DNA of 64,000 nt from Dastarcus helophoroides. Its lineage: Eukaryota; Arthropoda; Insecta; Coleoptera; Bothrideridae. The notes below the pieces were generated by a model. It had not been told where the DNA came from and searched no databases. It was given only the letters and a program-made list of their open reading frames with translations. Positions 1 to 10,235 of this stretch are shown here, piece after piece (positions within the stretch are counted from its first letter, which is position 1; every line of letters begins with the position of its first letter). Both the position numbers and the translations under genes were made by a program. The DNA is taken from the NCBI GenBank assembly GCA_028583605.1, contig CM053327.1, forward strand, positions 29,810,626-29,874,625. The letters run 5' to 3'.

Positions 1-837
1 ATAGAATCAATGACTGTTTCCTTGTTGAACTAATTTTTAATCTCCAACACAGTTGACATAATTTGCAATGTAAATACTGTCTTTAAGGATCATCCATCAC
101 AATTTATCAAATTGTTCGAAAAATTCTTTTAGATAGATATATGGACATAGATTTGTTTTCAATAATTGATGGAAAAAAGATGCAGAAAATCTCCCGGCTG
201 AATATATCTCTTCGTTCGTTCCTTCAAATTTTGTAAAAAAAGTTGAAATTTCCAAAAATATTTATTTCGGCATTTTCACTTTTTTATATTATTTGCATTA
301 ACAGAAAAAAATTAATATTTCTAAAAAATGCTCTTCTCGAAATTAAAAAAAAATCCTGAAATCATAGCTGCTTGTCCGGCCCCTAATGTTGAGGAAGTAC
401 AGGAATTGTTGAGAATAAAGACGTAACTTATTAGAAAATAAAGTGAATTTTGACAAGAGTCGAAAATTCGAAAATCACTTTTCTTTTAATGTTTTCTGTT
501 TTATTTAAATATTGACATAGTCTTGACAGACAAAAGGGTAAGATTCCCAAAAAATAATGTTCTTCAAAGAGAGGTAGATATTTTAGGCGAGATTTTTGAC
601 TTCTTTCTTATTAAAATGTTGACACATTTTAAACAAAATAAAGGAATTTAAAAAAGCCAAATTTTCAAAAAACAAAAATATCGAATCCTCATCTTAAATT
701 TGGCCTTTTTCAAAAGAAAAGCCAAACCTTGAGAAAAATGGAGGAAAGAAGACCAGCACTGAAAATACAAAATCAAAATTTTATGTCAAAATTCAACATC
801 CTGAAAAATTTTATGTCAAAATTAAACATCCTGAAAA
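1..837. other. AT-rich intergenic filler
   Basis: No convincing exon or structured element is seen. The stretch is built of short permuted A/T-rich words such as gaaatttt and aaaattcgaaa, the same low-complexity texture that fills most gene-free parts of this window. Confidence 0.6.
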
Positions 838-962
838 ATCTTGTCCCCTGAAACCAAGAAAGATTAAAAATCTCTCTGAAGATGATAACTTGGCTATCGA
901 AACGCGTTAGAGCAACCTTTGTTGTGTTTTTTAATCTTTCTTGGTTTCAAGGGACGAGATTT
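838..962 (+). ncRNA. Hairpin repeat with hammerhead-like core, copy 1
   Basis: The outer arms (about 842-870 and 926-956) are complementary and form a long stem. At the tip are CTGAAGA (876-882), an extra T, a 6-nt stem II with one mismatch, GAAA (899-902), a self-complementary ACGCGT (902-907), T908 as the nucleotide at the cleavage position, and AGAG (909-912), which pairs with CTCT (872-875). This order matches a hammerhead ribozyme. The extra base before stem II and the GUU triplet are unfavourable, so activity is uncertain. Other copies are near 3345-3470 (minus), 9190-9300, and in both orientations at 10236-10560. Confidence 0.45.
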
Positions 963-1010
963 GTATTTCAATTTTTGAAGATAACCAAGAACCAGTCCAT
1001 TTCACCAACA

Positions 1011-1654
1011 ACAAAAAAATCTACATTCTAATAAAAAAAGTTGAATTTTCCAATAAACAATAAAATTTTGGGAAAAAATCAAATGGGAATAATGTCACTT
1101 TGAAAAATCGTGTTAAAAAGAATTTTGGCAAAGAGCATTTAGAGCAGAACAGTTTTCGAAAATCATCGAATTTTGAGAAAAAATGAACAATTCTTGAAAA
1201 AATGTCTAAATTTATGCAAACAAAAGTTCAAACCTAAAAAAAAGATTTTTAATGATAAAGTCAAATTTTGAAAATTTGACCAATTTGGAGAACAAGGTCA
1301 AACGTTCGACAAATAAAAGACGAATTTTGAGGAAAAAGCGAAAATTTGAGGACATATAAAAGGTTGCAGATTAAGAGAAGTTTTGAAATTTTGGGAAAAC
1401 TTTGAGAAAAAAATTGTCTGCTGCAATTTGAATTTAAAAATATCGATTTTCAAAAAACACCAAATACTTAGAAAATTGTCAACATTTAAAAAAATGAATT
1501 TTTAAGTGAAAGTCGGAATTTAAAGAAAAATCAAAATTTCGAAAGTCGAACATTAGAAACTAGTTGAAATATGATAATAATACCCAGTTTATTTGTCAAT
1601 TAACATATTAAATATTGTAAGTTATTATGCCTACATGTACAAGTTGTTGTTATA
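1011..1654. other. AT-rich intergenic filler
   Basis: Permuted A/T-rich words only. No coding exon, RNA or element boundary is recognised. Confidence 0.55.
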
Positions 1655-2059
1655 CAGGGTGAGAGAAACTCGATGCCTCAGCTCTACTATGAGAAAAGGT
1701 AAAACATTATAAAATATCTGAAGAGAGGTTCTCAAATGGGATTGAGAAGGTCCACTTTAAGCCAAATCTATATTTTTCCATACTTGAAAACCGAAGTTTT
1801 TTACACTAAGGTTGCTTATAACTTTTTAACCAAAAAAGATACAAATTTTTTTTAATAAAACTTGTTTAGAACAATTAGCTCTTTTTAAATATGTAACAAT
1901 GTGGGTGTTTTTTCTGGAAAAAGCTCAATGATGTCATTACTTCAGTTTCTAAATATGGAAAAAGCTGCAATCCTATTTAAGAACGTCTTTTTAGATTTGT
2001 TATATCGTTTTTCTTGCCTTTCTTATAATAGAGCTGGGACATGAGTTTTGCTCACCCTG
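1655..2059. mobile_element. MITE with CAGGGTGAG termini
   Basis: The element starts CAGGGTGAG and ends CTCACCCTG, with TA on both sides as the likely target duplication. Similarity between the ends continues inward for about 45 bp, including the words AGCTCTA and TATGAGAAA or its relative. No open reading frame for a transposase is present, so this is a roughly 405-bp non-autonomous element of the Tc1/mariner kind. Isolated copies of the CACCCTGTA end also occur near 5325 and 28415. Confidence 0.7.
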
Positions 2060-2099
2060 TACATTTCTTTTTCAATTAACATTATTACTATTATTATAA

Positions 2100-2440
2100 A
2101 GATTACTACTATGCAAGAAGAATGCAACCTAGACTACAAATTCATGCAGCCCTCCAGGCGTGTATAGTGAATCATAGGTAGCTGAACTACCAACAATTGA
2201 AACACTGCCACCTAGCGAAGCGGTTGCTCTCTAGGAGAGTTCCCAGAAGACAAGCATTCTATAATGCACAGACCAATAGGTTTGAATATTTATTAGATTC
2301 GAAGTTTGGAAACCAAATACCGGTTTCGATCTTGGTAGATCTCGTCAGCTTGGTATATCCAACTCGAATGCTAACAAATGTTCCGACATGTAAGCACTGT
2401 GAATGTTTTAGTACTTACTTGCCTCTTGGTCTGTGCATTA
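2100..2440 (-). repeat. Dispersed repeat carrying hammerhead A
   Basis: This interval shares blocks with 5040-5400, with the three tandem units at 6609-7600 and with 41578-41870. Shared words include a TATAGTGRATCATAGGTAGC-like segment and a block with AGCGAAGCGG/TTAGCAAGCGG. On the minus strand it contains a complete hammerhead ribozyme (2302-2365). No open reading frame of note is present. It could be a retrozyme-like element or a relic of a larger retroelement. Confidence 0.6.
2302..2365 (-). ncRNA. Hammerhead ribozyme A (type I)
   Basis: Read on the minus strand, CTGACGA (2348-2342) is followed by stem II GATC/GATC (2341-2338, 2331-2328) with loop TACCAA, then GAAA (2327-2324). Next come C2323, a 2-nt loop, and GTA (2320-2318), the cleavage triplet, with A2318 as the nucleotide before the cut. 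The inner part of stem I pairs ACCAAG (2354-2349) with TTTGGT (2317-2312). After a 3/1-nt internal loop, TTGGA (2362-2358) pairs with TCCAA (2310-2306). Every conserved core nucleotide of the hammerhead family is present. Cleavage activity is inferred, not shown. Confidence 0.85.
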
Positions 2441-2469
2441 TAGAAAGATTATTACTATTATAATTAAAT

Positions 2470-2700
2470 TGAAAAATTAACACATTCGACTGTAGTGTTT
2501 CACGAAGTTCTTCTTCTTGCTTGTTTTTCTTGCTTTTGTTTAGCTTTTCCTTGTCCTTGTTCTTGCTGTAAGCACAAGACAAGAAATTTGTGAGCAAGAA
2601 TAATAAAAGACAAGAAGTTCTTTTAGCAAGAGCAAGATTTCTTGTTAAGAAATTAGCACGAAGCAAGATTTCTTACTTTTTCCATTTTCTTACAATAAGC
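2470..2700. repeat. CAAGA-rich simple sequence
   Basis: Imperfect short repeats of CAAGA, CAAGAAAT and their complement CTTG fill this stretch. A similar patch lies at 5630-5760. The right half belongs to the outer end of the large inverted duplication. Confidence 0.6.
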
Positions 2701-3344
2701 GATGCTCTGGAAATTTTTTTGAACAAACAACCCCCTTGCAAGTAAAAATCCCCCCTTAAATTTTAACAAAAAAAGTTAATACCCCTAACCTTTTAACCGC
2801 AGTATTAAAAAAATTCAATATTGAGTTTTAGAAATTCAATCAATTAAAAGAGATAAAATTTTTCCCTAAATTTTCAATCTCTTGAGAAATTTTGAATGTT
2901 TCTGAAACTTTTATTGTTATTTTCGAAATTTCAGTTTTCTTCCTCATGGAAGACACTTATGGGTCAGAAACATTATGTTCATTAATTTTATTTAACATTT
3001 ATGCGACCATTTTTTTTTCAACTTTCATTACTAAAAATTTAAATATTTCCAAACTAAAATTAATAAACGTTCAGTTTTCTTCTCAATATTTCAACTTTTT
3101 TCTCGCGATTATAATTTTAACCACAAAATTTTGAATTTGGCTTTTTCTTAAAATTCGTACTCAATTTTTTCTAAACATTTCGATTTTAATTACGAAATTT
3201 ACACATAAACTTAACTCAAAATTTCGATGATTCATTTCAAAGACTTTGAGTTTTAATCTGGAGAGTTCCAATTTGAACTCTAAATTTGGGAAAACATTAT
3301 TTTTGAGGTTTTTTTATTCGGTGGAACGAACTGTTCCTCGGTTA

Positions 3345-3470
3345 TCTTCAAAAATTGAAATACAAATCTTGTCCCCTGAAACCAAGAAAGATTAAAAAAC
3401 ACAACCGAGGTTGCTTTAACGCGTTTCGATATCAAATCTATCATCTTCAGAGAGATTCTTGATATTTTTC
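3345..3470 (-). ncRNA. Hairpin repeat with hammerhead-like core, copy 2
   Basis: On the minus strand CTGAAGA (3450-3444) is followed by a weak hairpin and GAAACGCGTT. The four bases after the putative cleavage site (AAAG) pair poorly with CTCT, so this copy looks weaker than copy 1. It is the palindrome partner of the copy at 9190-9300. Confidence 0.35.
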
Positions 3471-3519
3471 TTAATTTACGTCAAAGCGTCTACTACCTAG
3501 TGTAACGATAAAGGAGGTA

Positions 3520-3727
3520 TTGACCTTATCTGACAAGTATGCAGATTTGAAATAAGTTCAGCAACCTAAATAATAAAAATAAACTCTCTCCAAAATGCTG
3601 TTACTAGTCCTTAGGTATTTCAGCATGATTATTTGAAGCACCGTTGCACTTAAGGACCACTAAACTGATGATTTTTAACAGCTTTATCTGACATCTTTTA
3701 CATTCTAAAGATAAAAATATATATAAA
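3520..3727 (+). promoter_or_regulatory. Conserved upstream block and TATA box of peptide gene 1
   Basis: A TATA box (TATATATAAA, 3718-3727) lies 60 bp before the ATG. Upstream, 3520-3660 resembles the region upstream of the other copies: CTTATCTGACAAG, a GGTATTTCAGCATGATTATT-like word and a TGCACTTAAGGA-like word. TTATCT, the reverse complement of AGATAA, occurs at about 3528 and 3684 and fits the WGATAR consensus for GATA factors. In insects GATA factors often control gut and fat-body genes, so expression there is only a suggestion. Confidence 0.55.
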
Positions 3728-3786
3728 CCAATGGAAAAACTAAGAGTGACATAGTTCCACTAAACTACCAACATCTAGGAGCAACG

Positions 3787-4537
3787 ATGAAGGCTATCTA
3801 TTTAGCTATCGCTTTAATATCCTTATTGGTTGCTTATGCGGCATCCAACCCTGTTGGTGATGCAGGTAAGAGCCTAACATTCTTTTTCTTTAATACTTAA
3901 TTTTAGCACTCTCTTCTTAAACATTTATTTAAAATCCTTTTTTTTTGCTTACGCTAAAATTGAATAATTTTATTTTCAATATCCAGAAGAAAAACTTTCA
4001 TCATTATCACTTTTGTAATTAATGGTAATGTATAAGTAAATGAACTTATTAAAACCACTATGTTTAGTTCAGGGCTTTAGTCATTATATTCTAGAATCGT
4101 TATATTTTAGGGTCATTATAGTCTGGAGTCATTACATTCTAGCCTCATTATATTCTGGTGTTATTATATTTAAGCAGATGCTCTCTACACTGTTCTAAGT
4201 TTGAAGAGTTCATGTAAATTTTTTTTGGCCAGTCTAAATACAAAGAGTAGATGTGATTTTTTTCAAAATTTCTCCCATTCGTCTATTTTAAACAATTAAT
4301 TACATTCGTTATTACTGACATAATTTTGCTCTAACGATACTAACTTTTAGTCTTCCAATTGTATTGTACAAGTTGTCCTTGTTTCCAGATCTGGAAGAAC
4401 TGAACACTTTGGAGGCCAAAGGACTGAAAATCGAACCAACAGAGTCATGTCCTAAACCAACTTGCACTAAAAAATGCAAATCCTACAAATGCAGGTTTAA
4501 CAACATTTGCGTATACTGCTGGTGTGAAAACTGTTAA
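3787..4537 (+). CDS. Secreted 8-cysteine peptide, paralog 1
   Basis: Two exons, 3787-3865 and 4389-4537, with a GTAAG donor and a TTTCCAG acceptor. The intron is phase 1. The product has 75 residues: a signal peptide (about 1-19, MKAIYLAIALISLLVAYA), a short acidic linker with the word LEELNTLEAKGLKIEP (28-43), and a basic cysteine-rich domain (46-75). Cysteines are at 47, 52, 56, 61, 67, 70, 72 and 75, and the C-terminal residue is cysteine. The CxxxC and CxC pair with eight cysteines recalls cystine-stabilised alpha-beta peptides such as drosomycin, but the loops are unusually short and I do not recognise a named family. An AATAAA lies at 4594-4599. Function is unknown; an antimicrobial, venom-like or signalling role is possible. 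Confidence 0.88.
4081..4176 (+). repeat. 16-bp minisatellite in intron of peptide gene 1
   Basis: Six consecutive 16-bp units of the form TCATTATATTCTAGAA fill this part of the intron. The same unit recurs, with more copies and reverse-complemented, inside the intron of the palindromic partner (8438-8573). Confidence 0.8.
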
Positions 4538-5399
4538 GATCTTGTTAATACACTTTTATTCAGTATTAAATAATTCAATAATTAAACTATTTGAATAAAA
4601 ATAAGTTTAATATTTTTTAATCCTAAAAATGCACACCTCTTGAGTTGATTTCAGAACTCAAATTTGTAATTGAAACATTAAAACTACAAAATTCGAGGAA
4701 AAATTGAAAGTTAGATTTAAATTCGACTTTTCTGCCTTCTACCAAGATTTAGATTTTTCAACCAAAATTTTAAATTAAGCTTTGAAATTTCTACGAAAGT
4801 CAATTTTAATACAAAAATATAAACGGTGAGTTATTAGTAAGGTAAAACCTTGTAGTCTGTAGCTCCTACAATGTCTTCGGTAAAAATCTTGGTTACAAAT
4901 ATGCATGAGAGATTTTAAAATTATTTTTCACTATAGAACTTAAACATACACAGAATGGTGCACCAGACTTTCCTTTTATCAAAAAATTTCGTCTTAAATG
5001 TCAAAATTAAAAAAAATAATAACCAATTTCAAGTTTTAAATATGATAAATGTTCAATCTATTGCGCTGTGCATTAGAATCAAATATTCTGGGGCGTTCCC
5101 CAGAGAGCGACCACTTGCTAAGCGTTTGTGGCTCAACTGTTCGTAGTTCGGTTACCTATAAACCGCTATACACATTTAGGGGGTACCTACTGTAGCCTAA
5201 GTTGCATTCCATTTGCAACATACACATAAAACATAAAAACTAAGGCAGTTATGATGAATTTGACAGCAGAATTGATTGGTTTAAAAAGTAGGACAGTAAA
5301 GTGAAAACCGCAACATTCAATGTGACACCCTGTACGGTTATCAAAGAAATCAATTAAGAGAAACCAAAAAAAAATGAGGCATTGCAAACGATGTAATTA

Positions 5400-6608
5400 A
5401 CGTCGCAACAGTCACAAGTAATTCGGTAACTATCCTGTATTATGGGTTGTGGAGCAACATCCCTTAAATACAAGAATCCTCGACGTGGCACGCGTTTAGG
5501 TAATTAAACTTAATAAATAATGTAAAAAATTGAAATACAAATAAGAAAATAAACAAGGACCAGTCAGTTCCACCAAAATAATACAAACTAAATATTTTGT
5601 AATGAAACAGTCAAATAATAATCCACAAAGATTTCTTGTTGTGCTTGTTAACTTCTTCCCTTGTCTTTCGTAACAAGACAAGAAATTGTTTTACTTCTGT
5701 CTTAAGAATTTTTGCTGGTTCAATTCTTGTCTTGTTAGCTGGCTTGTTTTGCAAATGAGTAACAACAACAACAAAAGAGCTTCAAAAATGATTGGGGCAC
5801 AATCAGTAATTTAAAATCCAAATCATTTATAAAAAATGTAAAGACAAAATAAAATGAAAAACGGGAGACCTTGACTTTCGATACGAAAACACAACCACTT
5901 ATAAATAAAAATCGAGAGTTCGAAATGAAAATCGGGAAATAATGGAAATTAAAAAATAATCTTTTTAAATTCAAAGATTCTAATGCACACTGGAAATTTC
6001 AAGAAAAAAAGTTAATAAATTACAGAAAAAATTCAAAAATTAAAAACATTTTTTTAGCAATTTCGGGTTCTTTCCTGGAATATTTCCTTATTCGTGAAAT
6101 CTCAAGTTTAAATTTTGGTTCCTACTTAACGTTTTGATTTTAAAGCCAAAATGTTTGACTTTTCGGGAAAAATCCAAATTTTTTTAATAAAAATTGCAAG
6201 GAAACACTCTACGTCTAAACACTTTTTTTTTAATTTTAATTTTTTCCGGAGTTCGTAATTTTCTTTTAAAAATTCGATGATTGAATTTAAAAATTAATTT
6301 TTTACTTATAATTTATGAAATTAGGGTCAAATTTTTCGTTCTTAATCTCAAATTTTGGATTCTGTACTTCAAGTATAATTGACATTTTTACTTTAGTTAA
6401 TATGTTGATTTGAAAATTTTGGAAAAATCGAAATACAAAAATATGGGCATTAACTAAAGACTTCTGGAAAAAAATTAAAATTTTTGGAAAATTTGACATG
6501 CTTTAAAATCAGTTAAAAGCGTAAAATCACTTTAAAGTTGAATTTACTTTTGACTTTGCTTCCGAAATTTCTTAAAAATAATTGAAATATAAATCTTGTC
6601 CCCGGAAA
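5400..6608. other. Spacer of the inverted duplication
   Basis: This AT-rich stretch lies between the two arms. It holds a CAAGA-rich patch (5630-5760) and permuted AT words. A short GTCCCC(T/G)GAAACC word near 6598, typical of the hairpin repeat family, abuts the first tandem unit at 6609. No gene is seen. Confidence 0.55.
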
Positions 6609-7600
6609 CCTCTGGGGAAAGCCCCAGAATACTCAATACTAATGCACAGCGCAACAGGTTGAACATTTATCAGATTCAGAGATCGAAACCGGTCTTTAGT
6701 ATGTATAAATTTCATTATTTGCAATTTAAATCTTGAAATTAGTTATTAGTTTTTTAAATTTTAACATTTAAGACGAAATTTTTTGATCAAAGGAAAGTTT
6801 GGTGCCCATTCTGGGTATGTTTAACTTCTATTCTAGATAGAATGTTGCGGTTTTCACTTTTAATGAAATCAAAAATTCTGGTATTAAGTGTCTTAGGTTT
6901 TATACTTTATGTGTATGTTGCAAGTGGATGCAAATTAGACTGCAGTATGTAGCTGTCTAAACGTCACAGGTAGCCGAACTACCAACAGTTAACCCCCAAA
7001 CGCTTAGCAAGCGGTCGCTCTCTGAGAAAAGCCCCAGAATACTTGATTCTAAAACACAGATCAATAGGTTTGAACATTTATCAGATTTAGAGATCGAAAC
7101 CGATCTTTGGTATGTATGAATTTTATTATTCGCAATTTAAATCTTGAAATTAGTTATTAGTTTTTTAAATTTTAACATTTTAGACGAAATTTTTTGATTG
7201 AAGGAAAGTTTGGTGCCCATTCTGTGTATGTTCAACTTCTATTCTAGATAAAATGTTGCGGTTTTCACTTTATTGTCCATCTTTTAATGAAATCAAAAAT
7301 TTTAGTATTAAGGGTCTTAGGTTTTATACTTTATGTGTATTTTGCAAATGGATGCAACTTAGACTACAGTATGTAGCTGTCTAAACGTGTATAGTGGATC
7401 ATAGGTAGCCTAACTATCAACAGTTAACCCCCAAACGCTTAGCAAGTGGTCGCTCTCTGGGAAAAGTTACAGAAGACTTGATTCTAATACACAGGTCAAT
7501 AGGTTTGAACATTTATCAGATTTAGAGATCGAAACCAATCTTTGGTATGTATGAATCTTATTATTTGCAATTAAAACTTGAAATTACCTTCTGCTTTTTT
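6609..7600 (+). repeat. Tandem units of about 410-435 bp
   Basis: Three direct copies begin at about 6609, 7018 and 7452, each with a CTCT(G/C)-rich AAAGCCCCAGAATAC-like start and a following GATCGAAACC word (6681, 7092, 7527). The units belong to the same family as the hammerhead A repeat and contain only the 3' half of its core: GAAAC, then a GGTC or GATC version of the cleavage triplet. The CTGANGA box is missing, so they are not complete ribozymes. The last unit runs into the right arm of the inverted duplication, and its reverse complement is present in the left arm. Confidence 0.7.
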
Positions 7601-8063
7601 AATTTTAAAATTTAACATAAAATTTTATGATTAAAGATAAGTTTGATGCACCATTCTGTGTATGTTCAACTTCTATAGTGAAACATAATTTTAAAATCTC
7701 TCATACACATTTGTAACAAAGATTTTTACCAAAGACATTGTAGGAGCTACAAACTACAATTTTTGCCCTACCAATAACTCACCGTTTATATTTTTTATTT
7801 TTGTACTAAAATTGACTTTCGTAGAAATTTCAAAGATTAATTTAAGATTTTGATTGAAAAATCTAAATCTTGGTAGAAAGCAAAAAAGTCAACTTTAGGT
7901 CTAACTTTCAATTTTACCTCGAATTTTGGAGTTTCAATGTTTCAATTACAAGTTTGAGTGAAACCAACTCAAGAGGTGTGCATTTTTAGGATAGAAAAAT
8001 ATTAAAATTAATTGTATTCAGATAGTTTTATTATTGAATTATTTAATATTGTATAAAAGTTTA

Positions 8064-8871
8064 TTAACAGTTTTCACACCAACAGTACACGCAAATGTTG
8101 TTAAATCTGCATTTATAGGATTTGCATTTTTTAGTGCAAGTTGGTTTAGGGCATGACTCTGTTGGTTCAATCTTCAGTCCTCTGGCCTCCAAAGTGTTTA
8201 GTTCTTCCAAATCTGGAAAAAAAGCGTAATTTGTACCATGCAATTGGGAGACTAAAGATTAGTATCGTTAGAGCAAAATTATTGCCAGTAGTAACCAGTA
8301 TAATTAATTGTTTAAAACAGACGAATGAGAGAAATGTTGGCAAACATTTCATCTACGCTTTGTACTTAGGCTGGTCCAATAAGAATTTGACATGGTCACT
8401 TGAAGAAACTTAGAACAGTGTAGAGAGCAACTTCTTAAATATAATAACCCTTGAATATAATGATCCTAGAATATAATGACCCTAGAATATAATAACTCTA
8501 GAATGTAATAATCCTAGAATACTGATGTATTCTGTAATAACGGATGAATGTAATGACCCTAGAATATAATAACTAAAGCACTGAACTAAATAAACACTGT
8601 GGTTTTTAATAAAGTTCATTTACTTATACATTATCATTAATTACCTAAGTGATAATAAGGAAAGTTCTTCTTCTGGATATTGAAAATAAAATTATTCAAT
8701 TTTAGCGTAAGCAAAAAAAAAGATTTTAAATAAATGTTTAAGAAGAGAGTGCTAAAATTAAGTATTAAAGAAAAAGAATGTTAGGCTCTTACCTGCATCA
8801 CCAACAGGGTTGGATGCCGCATAAGCAACCAATAAGGATATTAAAGCGATAGCGAAATAGATAGTCTTCAT
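8064..8871 (-). CDS. Secreted 8-cysteine peptide, paralog 2
   Basis: Exons 8793-8871 and 8064-8212 on the minus strand, joined across a 580-nt phase-1 intron. The donor reads G/GTAAGAG and the acceptor TTTCCAG. The 75-residue product differs from paralog 1 only at residues 3 (T for A), 6 (F for L) and 37 (R for K), and has the same eight cysteines (47, 52, 56, 61, 67, 70, 72, 75). A TTTATT at 8027-8032 is AATAAA on the coding strand. It faces paralog 1 tail to tail within the inverted duplication, so the two genes converge on the spacer. The intact frame and splice sites suggest both copies are functional. Confidence 0.88.
8438..8573 (-). repeat. 16-bp minisatellite in intron of peptide gene 2
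   Basis: About eight units of the form ATAATGACCCTAGAAT are present, some degraded. The partner intron on the left arm has six. The copy-number difference helps explain the longer intron here. Confidence 0.75.
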
Positions 8872-8930
8872 CGTTGCTTCTAGATGTTTGTAGTTTAGTG
8901 GAACTATGTCACTCTTAGTTTTTCCATTGG

Positions 8931-9140
8931 TTTATATATATTTTTATTATCTCCAGAATGTGAAAGATGTCAGATAAAGCTGTTAAAAATCATCAATTTA
9001 GTGGTTCTTAAGTGCAACGGTGCTTTAAATAATCATGCTGAAATACCTAAGGACTATTAACAGCATTTTGGAGAGAGTTTATTTTTATTATTTAGGTTGC
9101 TGAACTTATTTAAAATCTGCATATTTGTCAGATAAGGTCA
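8931..9140 (-). promoter_or_regulatory. Promoter block of peptide gene 2
   Basis: The TATA sequence TTTATATATA (8931-8940, near-palindromic) lies 60 bp upstream of the ATG. The block up to about 9140 is the palindrome partner of 3520-3727, with the same AGATAA motifs (near 8971 and 9130). Confidence 0.5.
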
Positions 9141-9189
9141 ATACCTGCTTTATCGTTACACTAGGTAGTAGACCATTTGACGTAAATTA

Positions 9190-9300
9190 AGAAAAATATC
9201 AAGTATCTCTCTAAAGATGATAGCTTGGCTATCGAAACGCGTTAGAGCAACCTCCGTTGTATTTTTTAACATTTTTCGGTTTCAGGGGACAAGATTTGTA
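9190..9300 (+). ncRNA. Hairpin repeat with hammerhead-like core, copy 3 (damaged)
   Basis: The core reads CTAAAGA (9211-9217), with the third conserved base of the CTGANGA box changed. A good 6-bp stem II and GAAACGCGTTAGAG follow. The change at that position should abolish activity if the family is ever active. Confidence 0.4.
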
Positions 9301-10235
9301 TTTCAATTTTTGAAGATAACCAAGAAACAGTCCGTTCCACCAAATAAAAAAACCTCAAAAATAATGTTTTCCGAAATTTAGAGTTCAAATTTGAACTCTC
9401 CAGATCAAAACTCAAAGTTTTAAGAATTAATTGAAATTTTGAGTTAAGTTTAGTGGGTAAATTTTGTAATTAAAATCGAAATGTTTAGAAAAAAATTGAG
9501 ATTACGAATTTTAAAAAAAATTACACATTTTTTTAATAGAAATTCCAAATTTTAAAGCCAAAGTCAAAATTTTGTGGTTAAAATTATAATCGCGAGAAAA
9601 AAAGTTGAAATAAATATTGAGAGGAAAACTGAATGTTTATTAATTTTAGTTTGGAAATATTAAAATTTTAAGTAATGAAAGTTGAAAAAAAATGGTCGCA
9701 GAAATGTTAAATAGAATTAATAGACATAATGTTTCCTACCAATAAGCGTTTTCCATGAAATAAAAGTTTCAAAAACATTTAAAATTTCTGAAGAGATTCA
9801 AAATTTAGGGAGAAATTTGATTTCTTTTAATCGATTCAATTTCTAAAACTCAAAATTGATTTTTTTTTAATTCTGCGGTTAGAAGGTTAGGAACATCATC
9901 TTTTTTTGTTGAAATTTAAGGGGGGTTGCCAGAATTTTTTACTTGTAAGGGTGTTATTTGTTCAAAAGAAGTGTTCCAGAGCATCGCTTATTGTAAGAAA
10001 TGTAAGAAATGGAAAAAAGTAAGAAATCTTGCTTCTTGCTAATTTCTTAACAAGAAATCTCACTCTCGCTAAAGGAACTTCTTGTCTTGTCAGAATTTCC
10101 TTTTTTCAAAATTTTGACTTTTTTTAAAAATTTCAACCTTTTCTTTTGAAATTTAAACCATTTTTAAAAATTTTCACTTTTTCAAAAATTCAATCTTATA
10201 AAATTTCATCCTTTTTTTTTGTTTTTTTTGTGGAA

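Larger units (their letters stand above)
2610..5400 (+). repeat. Left arm of large inverted duplication
   Basis: This arm reads as the reverse complement of about 7240-10093. Matching landmarks include the CAAGAAGTTC words at 2612 and 10085, GCGATGC at about 2700 and GCATCGC at about 9980, the two peptide genes (ATG at 3787 and 8871), the AGGAGCTACAAA-type word near 4860 and 7742, and the GTGAAAACCGCAACAT block at 5300 and 7250. The arms differ by scattered substitutions and indels. The two encoded peptides differ at only three residues, so the duplication is fairly recent or was homogenised by gene conversion. Confidence 0.85.
7240..10093 (-). repeat. Right arm of large inverted duplication
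   Basis: This is the reverse-complement partner of 2610-5400. It carries the second peptide gene (8064-8871) with its promoter, intron minisatellite and polyadenylation region. Small indels give different intron lengths (580 versus 523 nt). Confidence 0.85.

Noticed and set aside
8153..8413. 86-codon plus-strand frame across peptide gene 2
   Set aside because: It is antisense to exon 2 and the adjoining intron; the minus-strand gene with conserved splice sites explains the sequence.
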